Source: DAMCZI01 sp032095175
Lineage (GTDB): Bacteria > Bacillota > Clostridia > Clostridiales > Caloramatoraceae
DNA length: 17,401 bases
NCBI GenBank assembly: GCA_032095175.1
Contig: DAMCZI010000069.1
Location: 1-17,401 of the forward strand
Reading direction: 5' to 3'
Shown: piece by piece, positions 1 through 7,160 of the stretch
Layout: each line of letters starts with the position of its first letter
How positions within the stretch are numbered: position 1 is the first letter of the stretch
Made by a program: the position numbers and the translations under genes
The notes under the pieces: model-generated
Database searches by the model: none
What the model saw: the letters and a program-made list of their open reading frames with translations, nothing else
What the model was told of the DNA's origin: nothing

Positions 1-81
1 CCTTAGGATGTTTAAAAAGACAAAATGTAATAGAATTTTTGATTTATATTTAGTTTGGGCTTCCATTTCCTCGTCTGACAT
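1..81 (-). CDS. Partial CDS, N-terminal 27 codons of an unidentified protein
   Basis: An open frame starts at ATG (81-79) and runs off the left edge without a stop. The predicted start is MSDEEMEAQTKYKSKILLHF. An SD-like GAGG (89-92) lies 7 nt upstream of the ATG, the spacing used by the other genes here. It is on the same strand as the hydrogenase operon and lies just beyond that operon's terminator, so it may be separately transcribed or reached by read-through. The visible residues are an acidic, polar N-terminus followed by a hydrophobic stretch. I do not recognise a family from this fragment and assign no function. The evidence is only start, SD and an open frame. Confidence 0.45.
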   Translation of the reverse strand, partial: MSDEEMEAQTKYKSKILLHFVFLNILR

Positions 82-125
82 AAAATATCCTCAAAATCTT
101 TGACTTGTTATTTTCTTTAATACGC

Positions 126-154
126 AAAAAAAAGAACTCCTTAGAGTTCTTTTT
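126..154 (-). terminator. Rho-independent terminator of the hydrogenase operon
   Basis: A perfect 11-bp inverted repeat (129-139 and 144-154, core GAACTC/GAGTTC) has a 4-nt loop. The minus-strand copy runs into U residues (positions 133-126). It begins 7 nt after the stop of the ferredoxin subunit gene. The A/T-rich outer part of the stem makes it nearly symmetric, so it could act in both directions. Confidence 0.8.
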
Positions 155-160
155 CTATTT

Positions 161-667
161 TTACTTATTCTCTTCTGATTTTACTGCTTGTGAAGCATTT
201 TCTGCCTGTGCAGGCTTTGGTGCATCTCCTGCTGGTGCAGCCTTTGGCGGCGCACCTGCGGCACCTGCAGCAGCTGCAGGTGGAACTGGAGGCTTTGGAG
301 GTTTCTTTTTAAAGAATGTTCCTCTTACCTTAAGTTCCTCTTCATCCTGTGCAATCATTGAATATTCCTGTGTAAGCTCTATTGCCTTTCTAGCACAAAA
401 ATCTGAACACATCTGGCAGAAGGTACATGATCCAAGATAAAATTCAAATGTTATCTCATCGCCATCTTCCTTCTTTTCAATGGTCCTTGTAATTGCACCT
501 GGAGCACAAACTCTCATACACATACCACAGTTTACACATTTATCTGGATGATATACTATCTTTCCTCTATATCCTTGTGGAGCCTCTTTTTTTACAATTG
601 GGTACAATTCAGTGCTTGGCTTTTTAAACAATTGTGCCACAGCATCCTTTATGAAAGGAAATTTCAT
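161..667 (-). CDS. mbhN: Mbh hydrogenase ferredoxin-like 2[4Fe-4S] subunit (MbhN/NuoI-like)
   Basis: This 168-aa protein carries two 4Fe-4S motifs: Cys44, 47, 50, 54 (CVNCGMCMRVC) and Cys81, 84, 87, 91 (CTFCQMCSDFC). That is the NuoI/MbhN/EchF pattern. In these complexes the subunit accepts electrons from reduced ferredoxin and passes them to the cluster of the small subunit. The ATG overlaps the small-subunit stop as ATGA (664-667), so translation is probably coupled. It is the last gene of the operon, 7 nt before the terminator. The unusual part is residues about 119-168: after a KKKPPKPP stretch comes a low-complexity tail rich in Ala, Pro and Lys, ending in a polar EENK. This tail is not part of the ferredoxin fold and looks disordered. 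Family assignment is firm; the role of the tail is unknown. Confidence 0.9.
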   Translation of the reverse strand: MKFPFIKDAVAQLFKKPSTELYPIVKKEAPQGYRGKIVYHPDKCVNCGMCMRVCAPGAITRTIEKKEDGDEITFEFYLGSCTFCQMCSDFCARKAIELTQEYSMIAQDEEELKVRGTFFKKKPPKPPVPPAAAAGAAGAPPKAAPAGDAPKPAQAENASQAVKSEENK

Positions 668-1107
668 TTTCTATTCCCCACCTTCTGTTTAAATATTTCT
701 GCCGCCTTAGCAAGTCCATCTATTATGGCCTCTGGCTTTGGTGCACATCCCGCTATTGAAACATCAATAGGAACATACTTTGAAAGTGGGCCTGCCACAG
801 AATAACTACCCTTAAATACATTTCCAGAAACAGGGCATGAACCAATGGACACTATAACCCTTGGTTCAGGTACTTGAGATAATATTCTTACAAGTCTTTC
901 CCTTGATTGTTCTGTTATAGGTCCTGAAACTACAACTATATCAGCGTGCTTTGGAGAACCAGCAAGCTTAAAGCCAAGTCTCTCAGCATCATACCTTGGT
1001 GTTATTACAGATACCAATTCTATATCACATCCGTTGCAAGATCCTGTGTTTACATGATAAAGCCACGGAGACTTTCCTGATCCTTTTTCAATTAACCCTT
1101 TAAACAA
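664..1107 (-). CDS. mbhJ: Mbh hydrogenase small subunit (MbhJ/NuoB-like)
   Basis: This 147-aa subunit has the NuoB/EchC/MbhJ signature for one [4Fe-4S] cluster: Cys24 and Cys27 (GSCNGCD), Cys91 (GSCP) and Cys121 (GCAPKPE). It is the compact single-cluster small subunit typical of group 4 [NiFe] hydrogenases, relaying electrons from the ferredoxin subunit to the Ni-Fe site. I place the start at TTG (1107-1105) because a perfect AGGAGG lies 7 nt upstream. An in-frame ATG at 1182 exists, but it would extend 61 nt into the NuoH-like gene and has no comparable SD. With the TTG start the gene begins 14 nt after the mbhM stop. The 3' end overlaps mbhN by 4 nt. Confidence 0.92.
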   Translation of the reverse strand: MFKGLIEKGSGKSPWLYHVNTGSCNGCDIELVSVITPRYDAERLGFKLAGSPKHADIVVVSGPITEQSRERLVRILSQVPEPRVIVSIGSCPVSGNVFKGSYSVAGPLSKYVPIDVSIAGCAPKPEAIIDGLAKAAEIFKQKVGNRK

Positions 1108-1114
1108 AGTAACA

Positions 1115-1120
1115 CCTCCT
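1115..1120 (-). promoter_or_regulatory. Shine-Dalgarno fixing the TTG start of mbhJ
   Basis: AGGAGG on the minus strand lies 7 nt before TTG (1107-1105) and just after the mbhM stop codon (1124-1122). It is the best SD in the junction and excludes the upstream ATG at 1182 as the likely start. Confidence 0.8.
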
Positions 1121-1121
1121 C

Positions 1122-2096
1122 TTACATGCCCAACCAAACAAGTACAAAGCTTATTACAGCAAGTATAGTAGGGTAAGTCCAATAGAACTTAAATAACTGC
1201 TCTACCCTTATTCTTGCAGTAGCTGCTTTAAGTAATGAAATTGAAAGGGCAACTATTATTGCACTTAATACAAATTGAATCAATGTGTTCACTGCAATTA
1301 TCAGTGCACCCTCTCCCATAAGGAATAATCCCTTACCACTTAAGAAAAGAGTAACAAATAGTGATGTAATTATATACATCTTAATTGCATGGTTAAGCTT
1401 AAATATTCCAAGAGGTGCTCCACTATACTCAACAAGTGGTCCCTCACAAATTTCTATTTCTGCTTCAGCAACGTCAAATGGTGAGCTTCCAACCTTGCAT
1501 GGAATTACAAGAAGCATTGCAATAGCAGCAGGTATTAAGCTCCAGTGTATTATCATAGGACCATTAACAACCTGATACTCCATTATCTTTGATAATGAAA
1601 ATGTAAGTGTATCTCCTCCAACCTTTTTACCGATGGCTAAAAGAGATATTACCAATGGTAATTCATAGGATATCATTGCAACCATTTCTCTTGATATACC
1701 TACAGCTGCAAATGGTGATCCAGAAGCTGAACCTCCTATAATAAGAGAAACAGCTGGTATTGTTAATAGATAAAGTACAACTATCATATCAGCAACACCA
1801 TCGAATATCTTAAGCCCTGGTATTGGTATAAAAAGTGATACTGTAACCAAAGCTACAAGTCCAATTATTGGTGCTGCAAGGAAAGTCCTTCTAGCTGCAG
1901 TCCCTGGTATTATAGTTTCCTTTCCAAGTAGTTTAAAGAAATCATAAAAGGGCTGAAGTATAGGAGGTCCTATTCTTCTTTGCATTTTAGCTACAAGCTT
2001 TCTATCTATACCAGCAAGCAAAAGTCCTGCAAAGAAACAAAACAGAAAGCCTGGAAATATCAATATATTAAAGAGGTATTTTAAAATATCTTGCAC
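1122..2096 (-). CDS. mbhM: Mbh hydrogenase membrane anchor subunit (MbhM/NuoH-like)
   Basis: This 324-aa polytopic membrane protein is of the NuoH/EchB/HycD/MbhM family. Diagnostic segments are AKMQRRIGP (36-44), GISREMVAMISYELP (133-147) and the acidic loop around 206-225 (PFDVAEAEIEICEGPLVEYSG region). That loop contacts the peripheral arm and, in complex I relatives, links electron transfer to ion translocation. It anchors the L/J/N arm to the antiporter-like module. The start is GTG (2096-2094), preceded by a G-rich SD (GGGGGG at 2103-2108). The nearby ATG at 2098 is out of frame and hits a stop after five codons. The gene starts 13 nt after the mbhH stop. The length is normal for the family. 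Confidence 0.93.
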   Translation of the reverse strand: MQDILKYLFNILIFPGFLFCFFAGLLLAGIDRKLVAKMQRRIGPPILQPFYDFFKLLGKETIIPGTAARRTFLAAPIIGLVALVTVSLFIPIPGLKIFDGVADMIVVLYLLTIPAVSLIIGGSASGSPFAAVGISREMVAMISYELPLVISLLAIGKKVGGDTLTFSLSKIMEYQVVNGPMIIHWSLIPAAIAMLLVIPCKVGSSPFDVAEAEIEICEGPLVEYSGAPLGIFKLNHAIKMYIITSLFVTLFLSGKGLFLMGEGALIIAVNTLIQFVLSAIIVALSISLLKAATARIRVEQLFKFYWTYPTILAVISFVLVWLGM

Positions 2097-2109
2097 ATCC
2101 CGTCCCCCC

Positions 2110-4005
2110 TTATCCTAAAAATACGAACACGTATATTATTAAAATTGCAAGAGTAGATACAACCCAGAGTACATAATCATTAACTATACCACTATGGGAT
2201 TTGTGCATAAAATCAAAGTAGTGCCTTAGATTATATTTAAATCCCCAGAAAAGGTCGTTTCCACTTACATGTGAATGTTCGCTTTCTTCACCACTGAAGA
2301 ATACTTCCTGTTTAGTAACAGCAACTTCATCAAGAGCAGTATATCTTGAAGGTCTAAATCCGCCTATCATAGAAATAAGAAGTACTGCAACAAGAATTAT
2401 AATTGCAACTACCAACCATGCTGTTGGATTATATCCTGTTACATGATAATCAACCTTAACAGCTGGTATTGCTTCTTTAAACATCTTCTCAGCATAACCA
2501 TTTCCCATCATTACATTAATATATTTACCAACATTCATAACTGCACTAACAGCTGGTGCAATTAGATAATCGTTAACTATTGATGGAATTATTCCTCCAA
2601 CAAAGCATATAGCTGCAAGTACCATCATAGGTATTCTCATTGAAAGAGGAGTTTCTTTAACATTTTCATATTCCTCTGGAAGCTGTCCAAAGAATACTGA
2701 CTGTGCTACCTTTACAAAGGATGCAAGTGTCATAACACTGACAACAAGTGCAATTATTGTAATAGGTGCATACCCTGCTTCATATGTTGCCTGATAAATT
2801 AGCCACTTTGAAACAAATCCATTGAATGGAGGTATACCACTTATTGAAAATGCTCCTATTAAGAACAATATAGCTGTCTGAGGCATTTTCTTTGCAAGAC
2901 CTCCAAGCTTACTTAAATCAGTAGTTCCAGTTGCATATAAAACTGCACCAGCACTCAAGAAAAGTAATGATTTAAACATTGCATGGTTTAATGCATGATA
3001 AAGTCCTCCAGTTAAACCAATTGCAGTTGAAAGTCCAAGGGCAGTAACAACATATCCAATCTGTGAAATACTGTGGAAAGCAAGAAGTCTCTTAAAGTCA
3101 TTCTGGGCTAGTGCCATTGTAACACCAACAACCATTGTAACTGTTCCCCAGAATACTATTAAAAACTGCATCTGTGGCAGATTCATGCTCTGATATAAAG
3201 TAAATAATATTCTTATTAAAGCATATACACCAGTCTTACTCATAACACCAGAAAGTATCATTGATACTGATGATGGTGCTGACATATGTGCATCTGGTGG
3301 CCATGTGTGGCATGGAACCAAAAATGCCTTAACTGCATATCCAGTAAGCATACATGCCAATGCTAGGATAGTCACAGGAGTATAATTGTTATGAAGTAAT
3401 CCAGCTATCTGAGCAAGGTTTAATGTATGAAGCTGAGAATATAAAAGTACTGTTCCAAGTAAAATCAAGGATGAACCTAAGGAACCTATTACAAGATACT
3501 TGAATGAGGCCTCTATTGACTTATACAGATGGTTTCTAAAAGCAGTAAGACCAATTGCTGCAAAGGTCATTATTTCAAGCATTACATACATGTTAAATAG
3601 GTCTCCGGTTAAAACAAATCCAAGCATACTTCCTGAAAGAAGTAGGAATATTACATAATACTTATCCTTGCCATTGTCTCTACTTAAATACTTAAATGAA
3701 TAAATTGATGATATCAAAACAGCAAGGGTTATAATAAATGCAAAGAACAGACTTAAAGCATCTATTTCAAGACCAATACCTATTGCATAATCAGAAACTG
3801 GCTTCCAGTTTCCCATCCAGTAGGTAAGAATTTTTCCCTCAAGCATAACAGGTCTAAAAAGCATTATCATTAGTACTAGAGGCACTGTTGTTCCAACCAA
3901 TACCACTAATTTTCTAAGATTTTCGAATTTATTCCCTATTAATGCTGTTATAAATGCAGAGACGAATAGAGTTAAAACTGCTATTATTGGTAAATGGCTT
4001 GTCAT
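2110..4005 (-). CDS. mbhH: Antiporter-like subunit MbhH (MrpD/NuoL-N-like) with MbhI-like C-terminal extension
   Basis: This 631-aa polytopic protein is of the proton-conducting antiporter family (MrpD/MbhH/NuoN/NuoL). Expected ion-path residues are visible: Glu144 in FNMYVMLEIM, Lys226 in GYAVKAFLVP followed by HTWPPDAH, Lys257 in SGVMSKTG, His337/His341/Lys345 in YHALNHAMFKS, and Lys400 in NGFVSKW. The core MrpD fold ends near residue 500, about where archaeal MbhH ends. Beyond it are a TM segment (about 527-549), a charged linker, an amphipathic stretch (about 583-606) and a last TM helix (about 611-630). That order matches the separate MbhI subunit of archaeal Mbh, or the lateral-helix end of NuoL, so I read it as a fusion. 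The ATG overlaps the mrpC-like stop as ATGA, with AGGAGG 8 nt upstream. Confidence 0.92.
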   Translation of the reverse strand: MTSHLPIIAVLTLFVSAFITALIGNKFENLRKLVVLVGTTVPLVLMIMLFRPVMLEGKILTYWMGNWKPVSDYAIGIGLEIDALSLFFAFIITLAVLISSIYSFKYLSRDNGKDKYYVIFLLLSGSMLGFVLTGDLFNMYVMLEIMTFAAIGLTAFRNHLYKSIEASFKYLVIGSLGSSLILLGTVLLYSQLHTLNLAQIAGLLHNNYTPVTILALACMLTGYAVKAFLVPCHTWPPDAHMSAPSSVSMILSGVMSKTGVYALIRILFTLYQSMNLPQMQFLIVFWGTVTMVVGVTMALAQNDFKRLLAFHSISQIGYVVTALGLSTAIGLTGGLYHALNHAMFKSLLFLSAGAVLYATGTTDLSKLGGLAKKMPQTAILFLIGAFSISGIPPFNGFVSKWLIYQATYEAGYAPITIIALVVSVMTLASFVKVAQSVFFGQLPEEYENVKETPLSMRIPMMVLAAICFVGGIIPSIVNDYLIAPAVSAVMNVGKYINVMMGNGYAEKMFKEAIPAVKVDYHVTGYNPTAWLVVAIIILVAVLLISMIGGFRPSRYTALDEVAVTKQEVFFSGEESEHSHVSGNDLFWGFKYNLRHYFDFMHKSHSGIVNDYVLWVVSTLAILIIYVFVFLG

Positions 4006-4355
4006 CCGTTTAACCTCCTTATCTTATCAGCATCAAGGGTACCATAGTGCTCCTTAATCTTTATTACTATGGATAATGCAAGAGCAGTTACACAGGCACC
4101 AATAACTATTGATGTAAGTGTTAGTGCTTGAGGTACTGGATCCACAAAAACTGTTGCGGCTCCATTTACCTCACCTGAAGTGAAAATTGGAGCTGTTCCA
4201 CCATTTCTGAATCCAATGCTGATAAGCAGTAAATTTATTCCATAATCCATAAGTCCCATTCCTATTACTATCTTCATAATATTTTTCTTAACAATCATTG
4301 TATATAAGCCTAATATTATCAAGATAAAGGAAGCAATATAATTCATATACAACAA
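4002..4355 (-). CDS. mbhG: MbhG (MrpC/NuoK-like) membrane subunit
   Basis: This is a small three-helix membrane subunit of the MrpC/NuoK family, about 117 aa. The family signature is the DPVPQALTLTSIVIG segment (about 72-86), and there are hydrophobic helices at about 5-22, 27-48 and 81-100. It sits beside the MrpD-like subunit in the ion-translocating module. The start is ambiguous. The frame opens at GTG 4364, but that codon lies inside the SD (GAGGTGG). The TTG at 4355 is 8 nt after GAGG, matching its neighbours; TTG 4352 and ATG 4346 are alternatives that change only the first residues. The gene begins 15 nt after the mrpB-like stop, and its last codons carry the SD for mbhH. Confidence 0.9.
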   Translation of the reverse strand: MLYMNYIASFILIILGLYTMIVKKNIMKIVIGMGLMDYGINLLLISIGFRNGGTAPIFTSGEVNGAATVFVDPVPQALTLTSIVIGACVTALALSIVIKIKEHYGTLDADKIRRLNG

Positions 4356-4370
4356 GGCAACCACCTCTTT

Positions 4371-4841
4371 CTATTCATTTTCTTTATTGCCTGAGTCAAC
4401 TAGAAGCCCAAGCATAAAGAGTATTAAGAATCCGATTCCTAGTAGTACCTTGAAACCGACAGAGAAATTCATAAAAAATATTGTTCCTGAACTAAATAAT
4501 TCTCCTGGTTTTCCTGAGTTGCTTAAGTCCATAAAAATGTTTTTACAGAAGTTCGCACCAAAAACTATTCCAATAAATGCAAATGCTGCATACATCATTG
4601 CACCTACAGCCTCGCCCTTCTTTAAAACATCAAGCTTAAATGTCCTTTTTAATCCTTCATTTCCATAAGCAAAATATACAAGTACTACAGCTGAAGCAAC
4701 TATTACTCCACCCTGGAATCCTCCTCCTGGGCTTAGGTGGCCATGGAGTATAACATAAATTCCAAGTATTAATCCTATAGGCATAAATACATCTGCTGCA
4801 GTCTCAACAATAATATTCTTGGATTTAATGTTTTTCTTCAT
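4371..4841 (-). CDS. mbhF: MbhF (MrpB-like) membrane subunit
   Basis: This 156-aa membrane protein has the MrpB hallmark HGHLSPGGGFQGG (33-45), followed by hydrophobic helices at about 46-60, 80-97 and 125-148. In Mrp antiporters and Mbh this family belongs to the group of small subunits associated with Na+ translocation. The start is ATG 4841: AAGGAGG lies 7 nt upstream, inside codons of the preceding mbhE gene. An in-frame TTG at 4862 has no SD. The resulting 17-nt overlap with mbhE suggests translational coupling. The protein ends in a short charged tail (GNKENE). Confidence 0.93.
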   Translation of the reverse strand: MKKNIKSKNIIVETAADVFMPIGLILGIYVILHGHLSPGGGFQGGVIVASAVVLVYFAYGNEGLKRTFKLDVLKKGEAVGAMMYAAFAFIGIVFGANFCKNIFMDLSNSGKPGELFSSGTIFFMNFSVGFKVLLGIGFLILFMLGLLVDSGNKENE

Positions 4842-5127
4842 TAGATTCCCTCCTTGCTGCAACTCCCTTTCTCAACACTGCTGCCGAACAGGATATAGCT
4901 GTAAAGAGAACAAAGGACTCTCCTAATGTATCATAACCTCTAAAGTCAAATACAACTGCTGTAACAGAGTTTATCGCATGTGTCCCTTCAATTGTCCTGT
5001 CTACAATAAGTTTTGCTATTCCATCATAGGTTGGCACATTTCCAGTCATTTTTGCCATTTCAAACATAACATAGATTCCCATAACACCAATTACTGCAAG
5101 TGAAAAGTATGTGAAAAACTTTTTCAT
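4825..5127 (-). CDS. mbhE: MbhE-like membrane subunit (MrpA C-terminal domain homologue)
   Basis: This 100-aa protein has the conserved motif DFRGYDTLGE (61-70), shared by archaeal MbhE and the C-terminal domain of MrpA. One helix precedes the motif (about 5-25) and another follows it (about 71-85). It probably packs with MbhD and MbhF in the Na+ module. The start ATG 5127 overlaps the mbhD stop as ATGA and has a G-rich SD (AGGGGGG) 6 nt upstream. No NuoL-like MrpA core is encoded in the window, so this is the split Mbh arrangement and not a complete Mrp antiporter. Codons RRE near the 3' end double as the SD for mbhF. Confidence 0.88.
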   Translation of the reverse strand: MKKFFTYFSLAVIGVMGIYVMFEMAKMTGNVPTYDGIAKLIVDRTIEGTHAINSVTAVVFDFRGYDTLGESFVLFTAISCSAAVLRKGVAARRESNEEKH

Positions 5128-5375
5128 TCTTTTCCCCCCTTAACCTTCTTGAGGGCTACTATAAATATTACAGGAGACAATACTGCCCCTACTGAAGCCT
5201 CCGCTATAGCAACGTCTGGAGCATGAAGAATTATAAATTCAAGAGCAACAAAGGCTCCAGTTATTCCTATAGCTATTATGGAGGATAGTAAATCCTCAAA
5301 ATGAACTGTTAGTATTGCAGAAGCTATTATGCCTAGTATTACAAAGATATTTAAGAAAATCATAATACTACTCAT
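5124..5375 (-). CDS. mbhD: MbhD-like membrane subunit (DUF4040, MrpA-domain homologue)
   Basis: This 83-aa, three-helix membrane protein has the DUF4040/MbhD signature: Leu-Glu at 45-46, then HAPDVAIAEASVG (51-63), including conserved Glu46 and Glu59. In MrpA this segment is fused behind the NuoL-like core; in Mbh complexes it is a separate subunit, as here. I choose ATG 5375: GGAGGG lies 10 nt upstream and the in-frame ATG at 5393 precedes that SD. The start overlaps the 3' end of mrpG by 8 nt, and the stop overlaps mbhE by 4 nt. Confidence 0.88.
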   Translation of the reverse strand: MSSIMIFLNIFVILGIIASAILTVHFEDLLSSIIAIGITGAFVALEFIILHAPDVAIAEASVGAVLSPVIFIVALKKVKGGKE

Positions 5376-5712
5376 TAGGATTATCCCTCCCATACTCGTC
5401 GCATACCATTTTTACTGATTTTACGCCAGATTTGTAAGCCGCTTTACAGATTGCATGTCCTGCAATTGGACTTGTGATAACTATAAACAAACCAATCAAT
5501 ATTATCTTTAATCCCATCGCTATGCTTGTCCCTCCACCAGAACCAAAAGCTCTTATTGCAGCCCCAATTATGACACCCAGGGCTCCAAGGGTTGATATAT
5601 TAGTACTTGACTGCATTCTCGTATATGCATCAGGCATTCTTATAAGTCCAATCGTTCCAGCAAGAGCAAAAAAGCAGCCTAGTACTATGAAAATATCCGC
5701 AACTATAATCAT
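5368..5712 (-). CDS. mbhC: MbhC (MrpG-like) membrane subunit
   Basis: This 114-aa protein of the MrpG/PhaG family has three hydrophobic helices. The motif GLIRMPDAYTRM (22-33) and TSPIAGHAI (80-88) are diagnostic. It forms part of the MrpEFG-like block next to the DUF4040 subunit. The start ATG 5712 overlaps the mrpF stop as ATGA, with GGAGG 7 nt upstream. The C-terminal 25 residues are hydrophilic and overlap the start of mbhD. Confidence 0.93.
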   Translation of the reverse strand: MIIVADIFIVLGCFFALAGTIGLIRMPDAYTRMQSSTNISTLGALGVIIGAAIRAFGSGGGTSIAMGLKIILIGLFIVITSPIAGHAICKAAYKSGVKSVKMVCDEYGRDNPNE

Positions 5713-5966
5713 AATCTTCCCTCCAGATATTTTGAGATTAGTACTGTTCCTATAAATCCTAAAAGTGCTACTACTAATGATATATCAAGGTATATACTTC
5801 TTTTGCTGTAAACTGCAAATAGTATCAATGCAAGGGATGTAAGAACATCTATACAGTCCGATGCAACAGCCCTATCTACAACATGTGGCCCCTTTGCCAC
5901 TCTGTATATTAGTATAAGGGCAAGGGCTAAAATAAAGATTCCTGCTATAAGCAAATCATTTCCCAT
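5709..5966 (-). CDS. mbhB: MbhB (MrpF-like) membrane subunit
   Basis: This 85-aa, three-helix membrane protein of the MrpF/PhaF family has GPHVVDRAVASD (26-37) and Asp61 in the third helix (IYLDISLV), both typical. The start is ATG 5966, which overlaps the mrpE-like stop in TAATG. An AAGGAGG lies 11 nt upstream, within the last codons of mrpE. A longer frame from TTG 5990 is unlikely because it would put the SD inside the gene. Confidence 0.93.
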   Translation of the reverse strand: MGNDLLIAGIFILALALILIYRVAKGPHVVDRAVASDCIDVLTSLALILFAVYSKRSIYLDISLVVALLGFIGTVLISKYLEGRL

Positions 5967-6484
5967 TATCTCCAGATCCTCCTTACCCAATTTTCTAGAG
6001 TTCCCTTAATTGCCTCTCCAGCCTTCTTAGAATCAGTTGTAGCTACATCTATCCAATGAATGTATATAAAGTTTTTTCCATTTTCCTCAGCTATATCCAT
6101 TGTAATAGTTCCTGGAGTAAGAGTAATTGAATTTGCCAGCATAGCTAGTCCATAATCTGATTTCATTTCAGTAGGCACCTTTACAATACCAGGCTTTATA
6201 GGCAACTTTGGATTTAATGCTCTTTTTGCTACGTCGATGTTAGCTTTGACTAATTCTTTTATGAATACAAATATATATAGTATAGCATTACCTAAGTATT
6301 TAGGCTTAAAAAGATGGAATGCATCCTCATGAATAAAAAATCTAGCTGTAAATAAAGCAACTAAAACACTTACCACAGCACCAGTGATGAGTTCCTGAGT
6401 TGCTAAGCTTTCCGTATACCATAACCAAATTATATAGCATAGTATAGAGGTTGATATCACCGCACTAAGCTTTGTTTTTCTCAA
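5966..6484 (-). CDS. mbhA: MbhA (MrpE-like) membrane subunit
   Basis: This 172-aa protein of the MrpE/PhaE family has two N-terminal hydrophobic stretches (about 7-23 and 33-50), a further one near 68-80, and then a soluble domain with MLANSITLTPGTITMDI, the usual MrpE signature. It opens the MrpEFG-like part of the operon. The start is TTG (6484-6482), 6 nt after a GGGGGG SD (6491-6496). It lies 16 nt downstream of hypB, the widest gap inside the operon, but I see no terminator or convincing promoter there. Confidence 0.92.
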   Translation of the reverse strand: MRKTKLSAVISTSILCYIIWLWYTESLATQELITGAVVSVLVALFTARFFIHEDAFHLFKPKYLGNAILYIFVFIKELVKANIDVAKRALNPKLPIKPGIVKVPTEMKSDYGLAMLANSITLTPGTITMDIAEENGKNFIYIHWIDVATTDSKKAGEAIKGTLENWVRRIWR

Positions 6485-6500
6485 GGAAATCCCCCCTTTT

Positions 6501-7160
6501 TTATTTATTTATTTTGTTTTCTACCTTATTTGTTAACCAAGCTGTAAGATCGTCAAGTCCATTTTGTTTTTTTGATGAAACTCTAAATATATCAATTTTA
6601 GGGTTCATATCTTTTGCCGTCATTTCAACTCTTTTATCGTCAAATTCAAAATAATCCATCATATCATATTTGTTCAATACAAGGCTTTCAGATGTAGCAA
6701 ACATTAAAGGATATTTTTCCACCTTGTCATCACCTTCAGGTATACTTAATATTGCTATTCTGATATCCTCACCTATGTTAAATTCAGCTGGGCAAACAAG
6801 GTTTCCTATGTTTTCTACCATTATTATGTCTATATCATCAAGGTTGAAATATTGAAGAATATGCTGTATTGACATAGCTTCTATATGGCATGCACCTTCT
6901 GTATTCAGCTGTACTACTGGAATACCAAGGGCATCTATTTTCTCTGCATCTATCTGTCCTGCTATATCTCCTTCAATTACTCCGATTTTATACCTCTTTG
7001 AAAGCCTTTTAATCATCTCAACAATTAAAGTGGTTTTTCCTGCTCCAGGTGAACCCATTACATTTATTAAATATACACCCTTTTGCCTTAATAATTTCTT
7101 TACTTCATTGCTGCAGTCTTCATTCCACTCTAAAATCTGCTTTACAACCTTTATCTCCAT
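6501..7160 (-). CDS. hypB: Hydrogenase nickel incorporation GTPase HypB
   Basis: This 219-aa P-loop GTPase works with HypA to insert nickel into the hydrogenase large subunit. Walker A is GSPGAGKTT (36-44); NKYD (163-166) is the guanine-specificity motif. The G-domain metal site is marked by Cys91-His92 (EGACHIEA) and Cys123 (NLVCP). The N-terminus has neither the CxxCxC high-affinity Ni site nor the His-rich Ni-storage stretch found in some HypB proteins, so this is the minimal form. ATG 7160 directly follows the hypA stop, with GGAGG 8 nt upstream. It is unusual in being embedded between the catalytic subunit and the membrane subunits. Confidence 0.96.
   Translation of the reverse strand: MEIKVVKQILEWNEDCSNEVKKLLRQKGVYLINVMGSPGAGKTTLIVEMIKRLSKRYKIGVIEGDIAGQIDAEKIDALGIPVVQLNTEGACHIEAMSIQHILQYFNLDDIDIIMVENIGNLVCPAEFNIGEDIRIAILSIPEGDDKVEKYPLMFATSESLVLNKYDMMDYFEFDDKRVEMTAKDMNPKIDIFRVSSKKQNGLDDLTAWLTNKVENKINK

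Noticed and set aside
105..440. Ala/Gly-rich plus-strand frame at the left end
   Set aside because: It is antisense to the Pro/Ala tail and second cluster of the ferredoxin subunit, and starts within the terminator region without an SD.
1108..1182. Extended N-terminus of the small subunit with extra cysteines (ATG 1182)
   Set aside because: It would overlap the conserved 3' end of the NuoH-like gene; a perfect SD supports the TTG at 1107.
2110..6484. A stand-alone Mrp Na+/H+ antiporter operon
   Set aside because: There is no NuoL-like MrpA core; MbhD and MbhE are separate, and hydrogenase subunits flank the block in the same operon.
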